A stretch of 64,000 nt of DNA from DASXRA01 sp036506155 (GTDB lineage: Bacteria; Actinomycetota; Actinomycetes; Mycobacteriales; Jatrophihabitantaceae). The notes below the pieces were generated by a model. That model was not told where the DNA came from. It saw only the letters and a list, made by a program, of their open reading frames with translations, and made no database searches. The translations under genes and the position numbers were made by a program. Shown here one piece after another: positions 34,410 to 43,442 of the stretch (the stretch's first letter is position 1; each line of letters begins with the position of its first letter). The stretch spans positions 26,399 through 90,398 of the forward strand of contig DASXSF010000039.1 in assembly GCA_036506155.1 (NCBI GenBank), written 5' to 3'.

Positions 34410-35237
34410 TCACAGCGCGGCCAACACCGCATCGGCGAGGCGGGGCCAGGCCTGCGCGGCCCACTCGCCGAAGGGCCGATCGGCGAGCACGATCAGCGCG
34501 ATACGGGCGTCCGGGTCGACCCACATCATCGAGCCGCTCTGCCCGAAGTGACCGTACGTCATCGGCGAGTTGCGCCTGCCGGTCCAGTGCGGGCGCTTGT
34601 TGTCGCGGATCTCGAAGCCCAGCCCCCAGTCGTTCGGATCCTGCGGCCCGAACCCCGGCAGCACGCCGCGCAACCCCGGGTACTGCACGCTTGTGGCGTC
34701 GGCCAGTGTCGACGCGTGCAGCAGGCCGGACGGGACGAGGAGCTCGTGAGCCACGCGTGCCAGATCGTCCACAGTGGACCTTCCGGCGGTCGCCGCGGAA
34801 CCGGGCAGTGTCGTCGCGGCCAGGTGCAGGGGCTTGGCGACGGCCTCCGCGAGGTAGGCCTCGAACGGCATCTCGACGGCGCGCTCTACCAGGGCCGCGA
34901 TCATGTTGATGCCGATGTTGGAGTACACGCGGCGCGTTGCGGGCGGGAATGACCGCATCGGCCGTTCGGGCGCCAGGCCCGACGCGTGGGCGAGCAGGTG
35001 CCGGATCGTGGCGCCCGGCACGATCGCCTCGTCGGCGGGATCACCGAGGTCGATTGCGCCCTCCTCGACCGCCACGAGCGTGGCCAGCGCCGTGAGCGGC
35101 TTGGTAACCGACGCGAGCGGGAACACGGTGCCGGTCGGCCCGTGTGCGGCGGCAACTCCCGCAGGCGTGACAACGGCGGCCGCCGCACTCGCCGGCCAGC
35201 TGTCCACAGCGGACAGCGCAGTGTCAAGACCTGTCAT
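34410..35237 (-). CDS. Serine hydrolase, beta-lactamase/class C family
   Basis: 275 residues from ATG 35237, overlapping the fbiB stop in ATGA. The SxxK motif is in [12 protein letters not shown], the YxN motif is YSNIGINM, and [10 protein letters not shown] takes the place of the KTG-like element. No signal peptide is visible, so it is probably cytosolic, an esterase or peptidase rather than a resistance enzyme. Coupling to fbiB puts it in the F420 operon, but no function in F420 metabolism is known to me. Confidence 0.82.
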   Translation of the reverse strand: MTGLDTALSAVDSWPASAAAAVVTPAGVAAAHGPTGTVFPLASVTKPLTALATLVAVEEGAIDLGDPADEAIVPGATIRHLLAHASGLAPERPMRSFPPATRRVYSNIGINMIAALVERAVEMPFEAYLAEAVAKPLHLAATTLPGSAATAGRSTVDDLARVAHELLVPSGLLHASTLADATSVQYPGLRGVLPGFGPQDPNDWGLGFEIRDNKRPHWTGRRNSPMTYGHFGQSGSMMWVDPDARIALIVLADRPFGEWAAQAWPRLADAVLAAL

Positions 35238-36547
35238 GTGCCGAGCCGCGTGCGGGCGATATCGATGAGCGCCGGCACCTCGGGCGCGACGCGGTCCGGC
35301 AGGCCGTCCCACGAGAACCACCGCAGATCAAGCGACTCGTCGCTGATCATCGGCTCAGCACCGTCCGGTGCCACGGCGCAGAAGCTGACGTCGAAGTGCC
35401 GTGTATGCACGCCACCTGCACATGGTTCGTGGAACACGCCGAGGCTGAGCGGCGCCGGGTCGAACGACAGCGCGCCGATGCCGCACTCCTCGCGTGCCTC
35501 GCGGGCGGCGGCGTCGAGCAGCGTATGGTCTCCGGGCTCACAGTGCCCGCCGAGCGGCAGCCACGCACCGAGGCGCGGGTGCAACGTCAGCAGCACGGCA
35601 TGCCGCCCTGGATCGATCACCAGCGCGGTGGCGGTCAAGTGCCCGGCCAGGCAGGACCGCCACATCGCATCCGCGCGGGCGGCGAGGAATGCGAGGAACG
35701 CCTGCCGTACCGAGGAATCCGGCACGGAGGTGCCGATCACCTCCATAGCGTCGGTGTGGATCGGCGGCGCCAGCTCGGTGGCGCCGCCGGCGTCCTCGCG
35801 GCCCAGCGCGATCGCCTCGGCGGTGCCGAGCCGGAACAAGTCTGCGTCCGCGGGGCGGATCAGGCTGGTGCTGCCGCGGCCGTCGTCGGGCAGGTGCAGC
35901 CCGCGCACGATCGCGACCGGCACCCCGGCGAGCTTGCCCTTGACCAGGTCGGCGGCGGCGGCGATTTCGTCGGCCACCGCGACGGTCGTGACGACGAGCG
36001 GGTTGCCGTACGAGTCGGGTGTGCCGCGGTGGTCGATCACCGCGGACAGTCCGGAAACCCCGATTGCCAGGTCGGTGATGCCGTCACGCCACGGCCGGCC
36101 CATCGAGTCGCTGATGATTACTGCGACGTCGGCGCCCGTACGCTCACGTACGGAGTCCCGCAGGATGGCTGCAGACCGGTCAGGATCCTCAGGAAGCAGC
36201 GCGACCTCGTCGCTCGCCACGTTCGATGCGTCGACGCCGGCCGCGGCCAGGACGAGCCCGTGCCGTGTCTGCACGATGCGCAGCGTGCCGCGTCGGGCAA
36301 CGAGCCGATCGGTCTCCGAGTCGATCGCCTCCTGCCGAATGCGTTCGCGCTCCTCCGGATCGCTCGCCCCGACCGCGACCAGTCGCCCCTCGACCTTCGA
36401 CACCACCTTGGACGTCACCACGAGGACGTCACGGTCTCGCAGGTCCGCGTGCTTGACGATCTCACCGGCCAGGTCGTCACCAGGGCGTAGCTCTGTGATG
36501 CCGAGCACGGGCAGAATCTCCACCCGGTCGGCCACGTGATCGCTCAT
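35234..36547 (-). CDS. fbiB: Coenzyme F420-0:L-glutamate ligase fused to a NUDIX domain (FbiB-like)
   Basis: 437 residues from ATG 36547 (ATGA overlap with fbiA). Residues 1 to about 245 are Cof[57 protein letters not shown] and [20 protein letters not shown]. This part adds glutamates to F420-0. From about 290 the chain is a NUDIX hydrolase ([14 protein letters not shown], then [12 protein letters not shown]), with aspartate where the first NUDIX glutamate usually is. In mycobacterial FbiB the second domain is an FMN-binding nitroreductase that reduces dehydro-F420-0; that domain is absent here. Confidence 0.88.
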   Translation of the reverse strand: MSDHVADRVEILPVLGITELRPGDDLAGEIVKHADLRDRDVLVVTSKVVSKVEGRLVAVGASDPEERERIRQEAIDSETDRLVARRGTLRIVQTRHGLVLAAAGVDASNVASDEVALLPEDPDRSAAILRDSVRERTGADVAVIISDSMGRPWRDGITDLAIGVSGLSAVIDHRGTPDSYGNPLVVTTVAVADEIAAAADLVKGKLAGVPVAIVRGLHLPDDGRGSTSLIRPADADLFRLGTAEAIALGREDAGGATELAPPIHTDAMEVIGTSVPDSSVRQAFLAFLAARADAMWRSCLAGHLTATALVIDPGRHAVLLTLHPRLGAWLPLGGHCEPGDHTLLDAAAREAREECGIGALSFDPAPLSLGVFHEPCAGGVHTRHFDVSFCAVAPDGAEPMISDESLDLRWFSWDGLPDRVAPEVPALIDIARTRLGT

Positions 36548-37512
36548 CTGTCGACCGCCGGTGCGGCCGGCGGGCTCGCAAGCTCGAGTGCGGCGTCGAC
36601 CATCCGCGCGGTGGCTGCATCGGATGTCATCAGCAACGGGACGGCTCGCACATCGACGCCCTCGATGTGCGCGGTGTCAGTCTCGTGGACCAGCCAGCCG
36701 TCGAGCAGACCGCCGGCGCGCCGGGCACCGTAGTGCCGGCCGACGCCCTCGGCGCTGACCTCGACGCCGATGGCCGGAAGGCACGCGTCGGCCATGCCGC
36801 GCACCGGCTTGCCGGCGACGATGGGGGATAGGCCGACGACCTTGGCCGGCGCGCCGACGATCGCGTCGCGGATGCCAGGAACGGCAAGGATCGTGCCGAT
36901 GCTGACGACCGGGTTGCTCGGCGCGATGAGGATCGCGTCGGCGGCGGCGATCGACTCCAGGACGCCGGCCGCGGGCTTGGCGTGCTCCAGCCCTACCTGG
37001 ACGAACGCCTGCGCTGCGACCGCGGCGCGGTGCTTGATCCACCACTCTTGGAAGTGGATCGCCTTGCGCTTGCCGTCGATGTCGACGACGACGTGGGTCT
37101 CGCAGCGCTGGTCGGTCATCGGCAGCAAGGTGACACCCGGCCGCCACCGCTGGCACAGCGCCGCCGTCACGTCCGACAGCGGGTAGCCCGCATCGAGCAT
37201 CTGCGTCCGTACCAGGTGCGTGGCGATGTCGAGATCGCCCAACCCGAACCAGGTCGGCTCGGCCCCGTAAACCGTCAGTTCGTCCTTGATGCGCCACGTC
37301 TCGTTGTCGCGTCCCCAGCCGCGGTCGCGGTCGATGCCGTCGCCGAGCGTGTACATCACGCTGTCGAGGTCGGGACAGATGCGCAGCCCGTGCAGGGTGA
37401 TGTCGTCGCCGGTGTTCACGACGGCCGTGATCTCGTCGCCGGGGCGGGCCGCACGCACGCCGCGCAGGAAGCGGGCGCCGCCGATGCCGCCGGCCAGGAC
37501 GGTAATCCGCAC
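36544..37512 (-). CDS. fbiA: 2-phospho-L-lactate/phosphoenolpyruvate transferase (FbiA/CofD)
   Basis: 322 residues from GTG 37512. [16 protein letters not shown] is the family N-terminus; [36 protein letters not shown] and [14 protein letters not shown] are diagnostic for CofD. It joins the phosphoenolpyruvyl or lactyl guanosine diphosphate to the deazaflavin Fo, giving (dehydro-)F420-0. It is coupled to fbiB. The guanylyltransferase FbiD/CofC that makes its substrate is not in this window. Confidence 0.94.
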   Translation of the reverse strand: MRITVLAGGIGGARFLRGVRAARPGDEITAVVNTGDDITLHGLRICPDLDSVMYTLGDGIDRDRGWGRDNETWRIKDELTVYGAEPTWFGLGDLDIATHLVRTQMLDAGYPLSDVTAALCQRWRPGVTLLPMTDQRCETHVVVDIDGKRKAIHFQEWWIKHRAAVAAQAFVQVGLEHAKPAAGVLESIAAADAILIAPSNPVVSIGTILAVPGIRDAIVGAPAKVVGLSPIVAGKPVRGMADACLPAIGVEVSAEGVGRHYGARRAGGLLDGWLVHETDTAHIEGVDVRAVPLLMTSDAATARMVDAALELASPPAAPAVDR

Positions 37513-37518
37513 CCTTCG

Positions 37519-37524
37519 AACGTA
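37519..37524 (-). promoter_or_regulatory. -10 box TACGTT for fbiA
   Basis: On the minus strand TACGTT ends 6 nt before GTG 37512, consistent with a leaderless fbiA-fbiB transcript; the intervening CGAAGG could also act as a weak ribosome-binding site. Confidence 0.4.
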
Positions 37525-37578
37525 CGCGATCGGTGTCGTCCGGTTGATCGCAGTGCGGCGCATCGCACCGCCGCCGCC

Positions 37579-38193
37579 TCAGCGTGCCGCGTTGAGGCCG
37601 CGGCGGCTCTTGCGCGTGACGGTGGCGGCAGTGGCCACGATTTTCTGGGTGCTGTGGTGGTTGACGGCGTCGAAGACTGACTTGAGCTCGCGCCGAACTG
37701 CGGCCGGGCGGGGACGCCGACCGACGGCCCCGGACGCGATCGCGAGCAAAGTGAGTACCGCCTCACGCGAGTCGCGTGGCGCGCGCTCGAATCTCGCGAT
37801 TCGCTGGATCTCGAACGCGATGGCCTGGGCCTCTTCCGGCTTGGCGTCGCTGAACGCGGCGTGCCAGCTCCGCGAAGGTTCCCAGCGGCCGGCCTCGATG
37901 AGTTCGGCGCACAGAGCCTCGCGATCGACGCGGACGTGCCGGAACCACCGTCGCCAGGTGACGTTCGGCCGCTCCTGGACGGTTCGCAGGATGGCGTCGA
38001 AGATGCGATCGCCGGTCGGCTCGCCGGACGTCAGCGCCGGGGCATTGATCTCGTCGACGATCTTGCCGTTCAACGCCAACTCGGCGAGTAGCGCCGCACG
38101 CAGGGAGATGTCGAGCGCGCCGCGATGCCGGATCCGGCCCGTCGCCGGGTCCCGCGCCATGCGCAGCAGGTCCACGGCGATGCGGTCAGGCAC
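37579..38193 (-). CDS. GPP34 (GOLPH3-like) family protein
   Basis: 204 residues from GTG 38193. The N-terminal ISLRAALLAELALNGKIV with a following basic, helical body (WRRWFRHVRVDREALCAELIEAGRW) fits the GPP34 family, the bacterial relatives of Golgi phosphoprotein 3. Eukaryotic members bind PI4P; actinobacterial ones are uncharacterised. The first 8 bp overlap the DUF4031 gene, so the two are likely one operon. It is not obviously tied to F420. Confidence 0.72.
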   Translation of the reverse strand: MPDRIAVDLLRMARDPATGRIRHRGALDISLRAALLAELALNGKIVDEINAPALTSGEPTGDRIFDAILRTVQERPNVTWRRWFRHVRVDREALCAELIEAGRWEPSRSWHAAFSDAKPEEAQAIAFEIQRIARFERAPRDSREAVLTLLAIASGAVGRRPRPAAVRRELKSVFDAVNHHSTQKIVATAATVTRKSRRGLNAAR

Positions 38194-38467
38194 TGCAGCG
38201 TTCCCTGTTCCGGCGCTTGCGGAGCAGCGCGCCGACGTCGTGCAGCGTCACCTCACGCGCACCATGGCGCAGTGCCTGCTCACGGAGGTGCCGGGGCAGG
38301 TCGTAGTGCCAGCGCCACGGGTGGTCCTGGAAGAGGCGCCGCGGCATGCCGATAGCGGCCGCCATAGCGTGCAGCTCCTCCCGGGTGTCTGCCAACAGGT
38401 GGCAGAACTCGCTGAAGCGCAGTCCTGCGTCGGGGTAGGCGCGGACGCTGTCGACGTAGCAAGCCAT
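38186..38467 (-). CDS. DUF4031 protein
   Basis: 93 residues from ATG 38467 (GGGGA upstream). MACYVDSVRAYPDAGLRF, LLADTREELHAMAAAIGMPRR and DHPWRWHYDLPRHLREQAL fit the DUF4031 pattern of small actinobacterial and phage proteins with a conserved YVD at the start and a H-YD-P core. Function unknown. An open frame continues upstream to 38590 but would add residues not seen in the family. Divergent from the SMR transporter, 121 bp away. Confidence 0.75.
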   Translation of the reverse strand: MACYVDSVRAYPDAGLRFSEFCHLLADTREELHAMAAAIGMPRRLFQDHPWRWHYDLPRHLREQALRHGAREVTLHDVGALLRKRRNRERCSA

Positions 38468-38588
38468 GTCCCCGGCGAGGATACGGGGCCTCGCTGGTAT
38501 CCGGTCGGCCACCGTTGCTGTGCGGAGGGCGCCAAGAACTCCCGCCCGGCCTCGTGCGTTGACCAGGCAGGACGGTGGAGGTGATTTC

Positions 38589-38912
38589 ATGGCTTGGCTG
38601 CTCGTTGTGCTGGCCGGGTTGTTCGAGGCCGGCTTCGCGATCTCTCTGAAGTTGAGTCACGGATTCACCCGACTCGGGCCGACGGTCCTGTTCTGCGTCT
38701 TTGCGCTCACCAGTTTCGGCTTGCTCACTGTGGGCTTGAAGTACCTGGAGGTCGGGCCGGCGTACGCGGTCTGGACGGGTCTGGGTGCAGCCGGCGCCGT
38801 CACGATCGGCATGATCTGGCTGGACGAGGCGGTGTCCACGCTCAAGCTGTTGTCGGTCGGGCTGGTGCTCGCCGGCGTGATCGGTCTGCAGCTGTCCGGC
38901 GGCGCGCACTGA
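38589..38912 (+). CDS. Small multidrug resistance (SMR) transporter, SugE/Gdx-like
   Basis: 107 residues from ATG 38589 with a full GGAGGTGA site. Four membrane helices. The conserved glutamate is in LLVVLAGLFEAGFAISLK and the second signature is PAYAVWTGLGAAGAVTIG. The GFTRLGPT loop and AYAVWTG are closer to the Gdx/SugE branch (guanidinium export) than to EmrE. It works as a dual-topology dimer in the inner membrane, exchanging protons for a small cation. No matching guanidine riboswitch could be confirmed in its short leader. Confidence 0.88.
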   Translation: MAWLLVVLAGLFEAGFAISLKLSHGFTRLGPTVLFCVFALTSFGLLTVGLKYLEVGPAYAVWTGLGAAGAVTIGMIWLDEAVSTLKLLSVGLVLAGVIGLQLSGGAH

Positions 38913-39106
38913 GTTGATGCCGCTCCGCGCCTGCGCCGCGGGCCGCGTGGCGGCGGCGGCGCTCTTCGCGCGAGCGCTCATCGCCCGGTGGTGTCTTCCT
39001 GCGCGGCATTCCCGTGTAGGGCGAGCGCTCATCGCGTGCGCAAAGTACTAGCGCCGCGGGCATCCGGGAGAGATGCTGGTGCAGTCGGTGTGGAGGTGTC
39101 GTCAGC
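38913..39106. repeat. 194-bp gap with two copies of the dispersed repeat core
   Basis: CGAGCGCTCATCGC occurs at 38971-38984 and again at 39022-39035. The segment 38961-38984 matches 21771-21794 at 22 of 24 positions. On the minus strand it could encode DERSREERRRR, like the other copies. GGAGGTG near 39091 serves the next gene. Nothing else is recognised. Confidence 0.6.
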
Positions 39107-39403
39107 GTGCAGCTCTGGTGGTCGCACGGATCCGCGCCGCGACGCAAGGTCACGGATCCCGGACCCAACGTGCAGCGGCTCGTCGACGATCTGCGCCGTA
39201 TCGAGCGCGAGTACGTACGCGTCGAGCGCTCGGACCTGCCCGCGCGGGCGGCCCGGCTAAGGGCGCTGAACCTGGCTTACGACGACACGCTGCGCGCCTG
39301 CTGCCAAGCGCTCCGGCTGCCCGAGCCGTCCGAGCGGCCCCTCAGCGGTATCGCGCGGCTGCGGACCGAGGCCGAGCTCGCCCAGCACGGTCTGGAATGG
39401 TGA
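39107..39403 (+). CDS. Conserved hypothetical small protein
   Basis: 98 residues from GTG 39107, 9 nt after GGAGGTG. It is helical and charged: VQRLVDDLRRIEREYVRVER and ARLRALNLAYDDTLRACCQALRLPEP, with no membrane segment. I do not recognise a named domain. The spacing to fbiC (75 bp) and the independent -10 box there suggest a separate transcript. Confidence 0.6.
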   Translation: MQLWWSHGSAPRRKVTDPGPNVQRLVDDLRRIEREYVRVERSDLPARAARLRALNLAYDDTLRACCQALRLPEPSERPLSGIARLRTEAELAQHGLEW

Positions 39404-39464
39404 CGAAGCTCGTTCGCTCCAGCATGCGGCCACCCTCGCCGAAGGCGGCGTAGCAAGCGCTGTC

Positions 39465-39470
39465 TAGGGT
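39465..39470 (+). promoter_or_regulatory. -10 box TAGGGT for leaderless fbiC
   Basis: TAGGGT ends 8 nt before GTG 39479, with no Shine-Dalgarno sequence. The same hexamer and spacing are found before sahH. Confidence 0.5.
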
Positions 39471-39478
39471 CGAGAATC

Positions 39479-41968
39479 GTGACTGCTGACTCGGCATTGC
39501 GCCGGGCGTTGCGACGGGCCCGCGACGGCGCGATGCTCAACACCACTGAAGCCGCCACGCTGATGGCGTCCCGCGGCGAGCAGCTTGCCGAGCTGACTGC
39601 GATCGCCGCCCGGGTTCGTGACGCGGGGCTGGCCGCGGCGGGACGTCCGGACATGATCACCTATTCACGCAAGGTGTTCATCCCGCTGACGCGGTTGTGT
39701 CGCGACCGTTGCCACTACTGCACGTTTGCGACGGTGCCGCACCGCGTCCGGGCCGCATACCTGGAGATCGACGAGGTAGTAGATATTGCTGCGGACGGCG
39801 CCGCACTCGGGTGCAAGGAGGCGCTGTTCACCCTGGGCGACCGCCCCGAGGAGCGCTGGCCGCAGGCGCGGACCTGGCTGGAAGAACGCGGCTATCACTC
39901 AACCGTCGACTACCTGCGAGCCGCCGCCATCGCAGTCCTCGAACGCACCGGACTGCTGCCGCACCTCAACCCCGGAGTTCTCTCGTGGACGGAACTGCAG
40001 CGGCTCAAGCCCGTCGCGCCCAGCATGGGCATGATGCTCGAGACGACGTCACGCCGCTTGTACGAGCAGCCGCACGGTCCTCACTATGGCAGCCCGGACA
40101 AGGACCCGGCCGTGCGATTGCGCGTGCTGGACGATGCGGGGCGCCTGGCGATCCCGTTCACCACCGGCATCCTCGTCGGGATTGGGGAGACCCGCGAGGA
40201 GCGTGCCGAATCGATCTACGCGATCCGGCAGACCGCGCGTGAGTACGGGGCGATCCAGGAAGTGATCGTACAGAATTTCCGGGCGAAGGGCGACACCGCG
40301 ATGCGGAACGAGCCCGACCTCGACCTGGACGAGTACCTCGCCACCATCGCAGTCACCAGGCTGCTGCTCGGACCTTCCATGCGCGTGCAGGCGCCGCCCA
40401 ACCTGGTCGACCTCGGCGAGTGCGGCCGGTTGCTCGAGGCGGGAATCGACGATTGGGGTGGCGTGTCGCCGCTTACGCCGGACCACGTCAATCCCGAACG
40501 GCCGTGGCCGCAGATCGGCGCGCTGCGCAACGTGACGGCAGCGGCAAGATTCACACTGCACGAGCGCCTCACCGCCTACCCGCCGTACGTGCGAGCCGGG
40601 ACGCCCTGGCTGGACCCGCGCGTTGTCGCGCATGTGCGGGCACTGGCGGCATCGGACGGGCTCGCCGACGAGCGTGCCGTACCTCGCGGGCTGCCGTGGC
40701 AGGAGCCGGATGCCGAATGGACGTCGACCGGCCGGATCGACCTGCACACCGCGATCGACTCCGAAGGCCGGCGCGGGGACCGACGGGCGGACTTCGACGA
40801 CGTGTACGGCGACTGGCGGGAAGTGGCCGCCCGCGTCAATGTCGGACTGTCGTCTGTGAACAGCGATGTACGAGCGGCGCTACGGGCCGCAGAGCGCCAT
40901 CCCGGTGGGCTGACCGAGACGCACGCGGTCGCGTTGATGAGCAGCGACGGGGCCGCGTTGGACGCGGTGTGTCGGCTGGCCGACGAGCTGCGCCGCGACG
41001 CGGTCGGCGACGACGTGACCTACGTCGTCAATCGGAACATCAACTTCACCAACGTCTGCTACACCGGCTGCCGGTTCTGCGCGTTCGCACAGCGTGCCAG
41101 CGACGCCGATGCGTACACCCTGTCCATCGAGGAGATCGAGGCACGGGTTCGCGAGGCGGCCGCACAGGGCGCGACGGAGATCTGCATGCAGGGCGGCATC
41201 GACCCGGCTCTGCCGGCCACCGCCTACTTCGAACTCGCCCGCGCGGTGAAGCGGGCCGTCCCGGGCATACACCTGCACGCGTTCAGCCCGATGGAGGTGA
41301 TCAACGGCGCGTCCCGCACCAACCTCTCGATCGCCGACTGGCTTGCGGCGGCCCGGGACGCCGGCGTCGACTCGATTCCCGGCACTGCCGCGGAGATCCT
41401 CGACGACGACGTGCGCTGGGTGCTCACCAAGGGCAAGCTGCCCACCAGCGCCTGGATCGAGGTCATCACTACCGCACACCGGCTGGGCATCCCCTCCACG
41501 TCGACGATGATGTTCGGCCATGTCGACCGGCCCGACCACTGGGTGCGGCACATCATGCTCATCGCCCGGCTCCAGGACGAGACCGGAGGATTCACCGAGT
41601 TCGTGCCGCTGCCGTTCGTGCACCAGCAGGCACCGATCTACCTCGCCGGCATCGCCCGCCCCGGACCGTCCCAGCGCGACAACCGCGCCGTGCATGCGCT
41701 GGCCCGCATCCTGCTCCACGGGCGCGTGCGCAACATCCAGACGAGCTGGGTGAAGCTCGGCGACGAAGGCACCCTCGCCATGCTGCGCAGCGGCGCGAAC
41801 GACCTCGGCGGCACCCTTATGGAAGAGACGATCAGCCGCATGGCCGGCTCCACACACGGCTCGCAGCGGTCTGCGGCCGACCTTGCCGCACTCGCTGCCC
41901 GCATCGGCCGACCGGCGAGGCAGCGCACCACCTTGTACGGGTCGGTGGATTCGCCGGCGCTGGCCTGA
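39479..41968 (+). CDS. fbiC: FO synthase, fused CofG-CofH radical SAM enzyme (FbiC)
   Basis: 829 residues with two radical SAM halves. The first 4Fe-4S motif is [11 protein letters not shown] (CofG, about residue 75), with [10 protein letters not shown] downstream. The second is [11 protein letters not shown] (CofH, about residue 525), with [10 protein letters not shown] and HAFSPMEV. CofH joins tyrosine to 5-amino-6-ribitylaminouracil and CofG closes the ring to the deazaflavin Fo. The length matches mycobacterial FbiC. In M. tuberculosis fbiC lies far from fbiA/fbiB; here they are 2 kb apart. Confidence 0.96.
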   Translation: MTADSALRRALRRARDGAMLNTTEAATLMASRGEQLAELTAIAARVRDAGLAAAGRPDMITYSRKVFIPLTRLCRDRCHYCTFATVPHRVRAAYLEIDEVVDIAADGAALGCKEALFTLGDRPEERWPQARTWLEERGYHSTVDYLRAAAIAVLERTGLLPHLNPGVLSWTELQRLKPVAPSMGMMLETTSRRLYEQPHGPHYGSPDKDPAVRLRVLDDAGRLAIPFTTGILVGIGETREERAESIYAIRQTAREYGAIQEVIVQNFRAKGDTAMRNEPDLDLDEYLATIAVTRLLLGPSMRVQAPPNLVDLGECGRLLEAGIDDWGGVSPLTPDHVNPERPWPQIGALRNVTAAARFTLHERLTAYPPYVRAGTPWLDPRVVAHVRALAASDGLADERAVPRGLPWQEPDAEWTSTGRIDLHTAIDSEGRRGDRRADFDDVYGDWREVAARVNVGLSSVNSDVRAALRAAERHPGGLTETHAVALMSSDGAALDAVCRLADELRRDAVGDDVTYVVNRNINFTNVCYTGCRFCAFAQRASDADAYTLSIEEIEARVREAAAQGATEICMQGGIDPALPATAYFELARAVKRAVPGIHLHAFSPMEVINGASRTNLSIADWLAAARDAGVDSIPGTAAEILDDDVRWVLTKGKLPTSAWIEVITTAHRLGIPSTSTMMFGHVDRPDHWVRHIMLIARLQDETGGFTEFVPLPFVHQQAPIYLAGIARPGPSQRDNRAVHALARILLHGRVRNIQTSWVKLGDEGTLAMLRSGANDLGGTLMEETISRMAGSTHGSQRSAADLAALAARIGRPARQRTTLYGSVDSPALA

Positions 41969-42038
41969 GCGCGAAAGAGCCGCGCAGCCGGCTTGGGAAA
42001 GGCGTCTGCCTTAACAGGCCCTAATAGCAGATCCCGGC

Positions 42039-42068
42039 TTGACTAATGGGGAACGACACGAGTGTAAT
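42039..42068 (+). promoter_or_regulatory. whiB2 promoter, TTGACT-N18-TGTAAT
   Basis: TTGACT at 42039-42044 and TGTAAT at 42063-42068 are 18 bp apart, the best -35/-10 pair in the window. Transcription would start near 42075. The hexamer ends 7 nt before an in-frame ATG at 42076, so both a leaderless start and a start at GTG 42133 with AAGGAG are possible. Confidence 0.6.
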
Positions 42069-42132
42069 TTCAGCTATGTCATCCAGTCCCGAGCTGCACC
42101 GGAGCCCTGGGCACCATGCGAAGGAGAGCGCC

Positions 42133-42414
42133 GTGACGGATTTGACGCGGAGGTTGTCCGAGGCCGATCTAGCCGAGATCTTCGGGCTACCCGAGGAGCA
42201 GAGCTGGCAGGAGCGCGCATTGTGCGCACAGACCGACCCCGAGGCGTTCTTCCCGGAGAAGGGGGGCTCTACGCGCGAAGCGAAGCGCATCTGCACCGGC
42301 TGCGAAGTCCGTGCCGAGTGCCTCGAGTACGCCCTCGAGCACGACGAGCGATTCGGGATCTGGGGAGGACTCTCCGAGCGCGAGCGCCGCCGCCTCAAGC
42401 GAAGAGCTGTCTGA
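42133..42414 (+). CDS. whiB2: WhiB2-type iron-sulfur transcription regulator
   Basis: 93 residues from GTG 42133 (AAGGAG upstream); ATG 42076 would give 112 residues. Four conserved cysteines hold a 4Fe-4S cluster: ALCAQTDPEAFFPE, then ICTGCEVRAEC. The DNA-contacting turn is GIWGGLSERERRRLKRR. WhiB2/WhmD is needed for septation in mycobacteria, and its Streptomyces counterpart WhiB for sporulation septation. Position next to the zincin-like, DUF3499 and manB genes matches Rv3260c. It acts with the principal sigma factor rather than alone, as known for the family. Confidence 0.93.
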   Translation: MTDLTRRLSEADLAEIFGLPEEQSWQERALCAQTDPEAFFPEKGGSTREAKRICTGCEVRAECLEYALEHDERFGIWGGLSERERRRLKRRAV

Positions 42415-42510
42415 TCCGCGCGTGCGAGCTGCGTGATCCGCCCCGGCGGGCAGTCGATGTCCGCCGGCGGGCATCAAGTTGGCACCGCCGCAGAGCCACG
42501 CACCGGCGGA

Positions 42511-42972
42511 TTAGTCGATGTCTTTGCCGAGTAGCTCGGCAACGAGTTCGCTGACCACGGTGAAGACCAGATCGCCGCGGTCCAGCGGGTCGGCGGTACG
42601 GGCTTCCACGGGCCGCCTGTACACCACGATGACCGGCTTGCGCACCGAGCCGAGCCCTCCGCGGTAGAGCTGCCCGAGCGCAACTCCCCGATCGGACACG
42701 GTTTCCGGGTCGAAGTCGGCCCGGGATGGTGGCGGTACGTCCTCGATCGCGAACTCGACGTCTCGCAGTTCGTCGGGCAGGTGCTGTTCCAGATCTTCGA
42801 TCGCGTCGAGCACGAGATCGTCGAAGCGGGCGGCACGGCTGCGCACGATCGGCACGTCGCGCGGCGCCAGCGGGGTGCGCAGGCCGCGGCCGCGCCGGTC
42901 CCGTCGCGGCGCTCGCCGTCGGGCCGGGCCGCCGAGCCGGTTCTCGCGCTGCACGATCGACAGGGTACGCAC
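42511..42972 (-). CDS. Zincin-like metallopeptidase family protein lacking HExxH (Rv3259-like)
   Basis: 153 residues from GTG 42972; GTG 42954 is also possible. A basic N-terminus (RRRAPRRDRRGRG) leads into RFDDLVLDAIEDLEQHLPDEL and GQLYRGGLGSVRKPVIVVYRRPVE. Where peptidase members have HExxH, this has VVSELVAELLG, so zinc catalysis is unlikely. By position and pattern it corresponds to Rv3259 of mycobacteria. Function unknown. It diverges from DUF3499 across 68 bp. Confidence 0.72.
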   Translation of the reverse strand: MRTLSIVQRENRLGGPARRRAPRRDRRGRGLRTPLAPRDVPIVRSRAARFDDLVLDAIEDLEQHLPDELRDVEFAIEDVPPPSRADFDPETVSDRGVALGQLYRGGLGSVRKPVIVVYRRPVEARTADPLDRGDLVFTVVSELVAELLGKDID

Positions 42973-43040
42973 GGACGCTCCCGCGACACGAAGCCAGCGA
43001 TCCGCGGTGTTGCCGCCCGCAGGGGATATCGTCGCCGGTT

Positions 43041-43418
43041 GTGAGGCACGCCCGTCGTTGCAGCCGCACTGGGTGCGGCCGTCCCGCGGTAGCCACGCTG
43101 ACATACGTCTACTCGGACTCCACCGCAGTGGTGGGCCCCCTGGCCAGCTTCGCCGAGCCGCACTCGTACGACCTGTGCGAGGGGCACGCAGTCAACTTCA
43201 CGGTGCCGCGCGGCTGGGAGGTGATGCGCCACGCCGGCGAATTCCCGGCCCCAATTCCCCATGTGGACGATCTGGAGGCGCTTGCCGACGCAGTACGCGA
43301 GGCGGCCCGGCTCGACGTTCCCGACCGGACATCCGGGCTGGAGGCAGCCGGTGGGTCGGCACGCGCGACCGGCACCGCCCGGAGGGGCCACCTGCGCGTC
43401 GTGCCGCCGACGCCGTGA
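43041..43418 (+). CDS. DUF3499 protein
   Basis: 125 residues from GTG 43041. RRCSRTGCGRPAVATLTYVY at the N-terminus and HSYDLCEGH give a Cys-x4-Cys plus Cys-x2-His set that could bind zinc. The middle FTVPRGWEVMRHAGEF is conserved in the family; the tail is variable. Found only in actinobacteria, next to manB and whiB2, as Rv3258c. Function unknown. Confidence 0.82.
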   Translation: MRHARRCSRTGCGRPAVATLTYVYSDSTAVVGPLASFAEPHSYDLCEGHAVNFTVPRGWEVMRHAGEFPAPIPHVDDLEALADAVREAARLDVPDRTSGLEAAGGSARATGTARRGHLRVVPPTP

Positions 43419-43429
43419 GCCGCCGCCGG

Positions 43430-43435
43430 TAGGCT
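43430..43435 (+). promoter_or_regulatory. -10 box TAGGCT for leaderless manB
   Basis: TAGGCT ends 7 nt before GTG 43443. The arrangement supports that GTG as the true start even though it lies inside the dispersed repeat. Confidence 0.45.
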
Positions 43436-43442
43436 CCGGCAT

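Noticed and set aside
38520..38588. Possible guanidine riboswitch before the SugE/Gdx-like SMR gene
   Set aside because: CAGGACGG and a GCCCGG/CCAGGC pairing are suggestive, but neither the pseudoknotted helices of the guanidine-III type nor the ACGR loops of guanidine-II could be built. A covariance-model search would decide.
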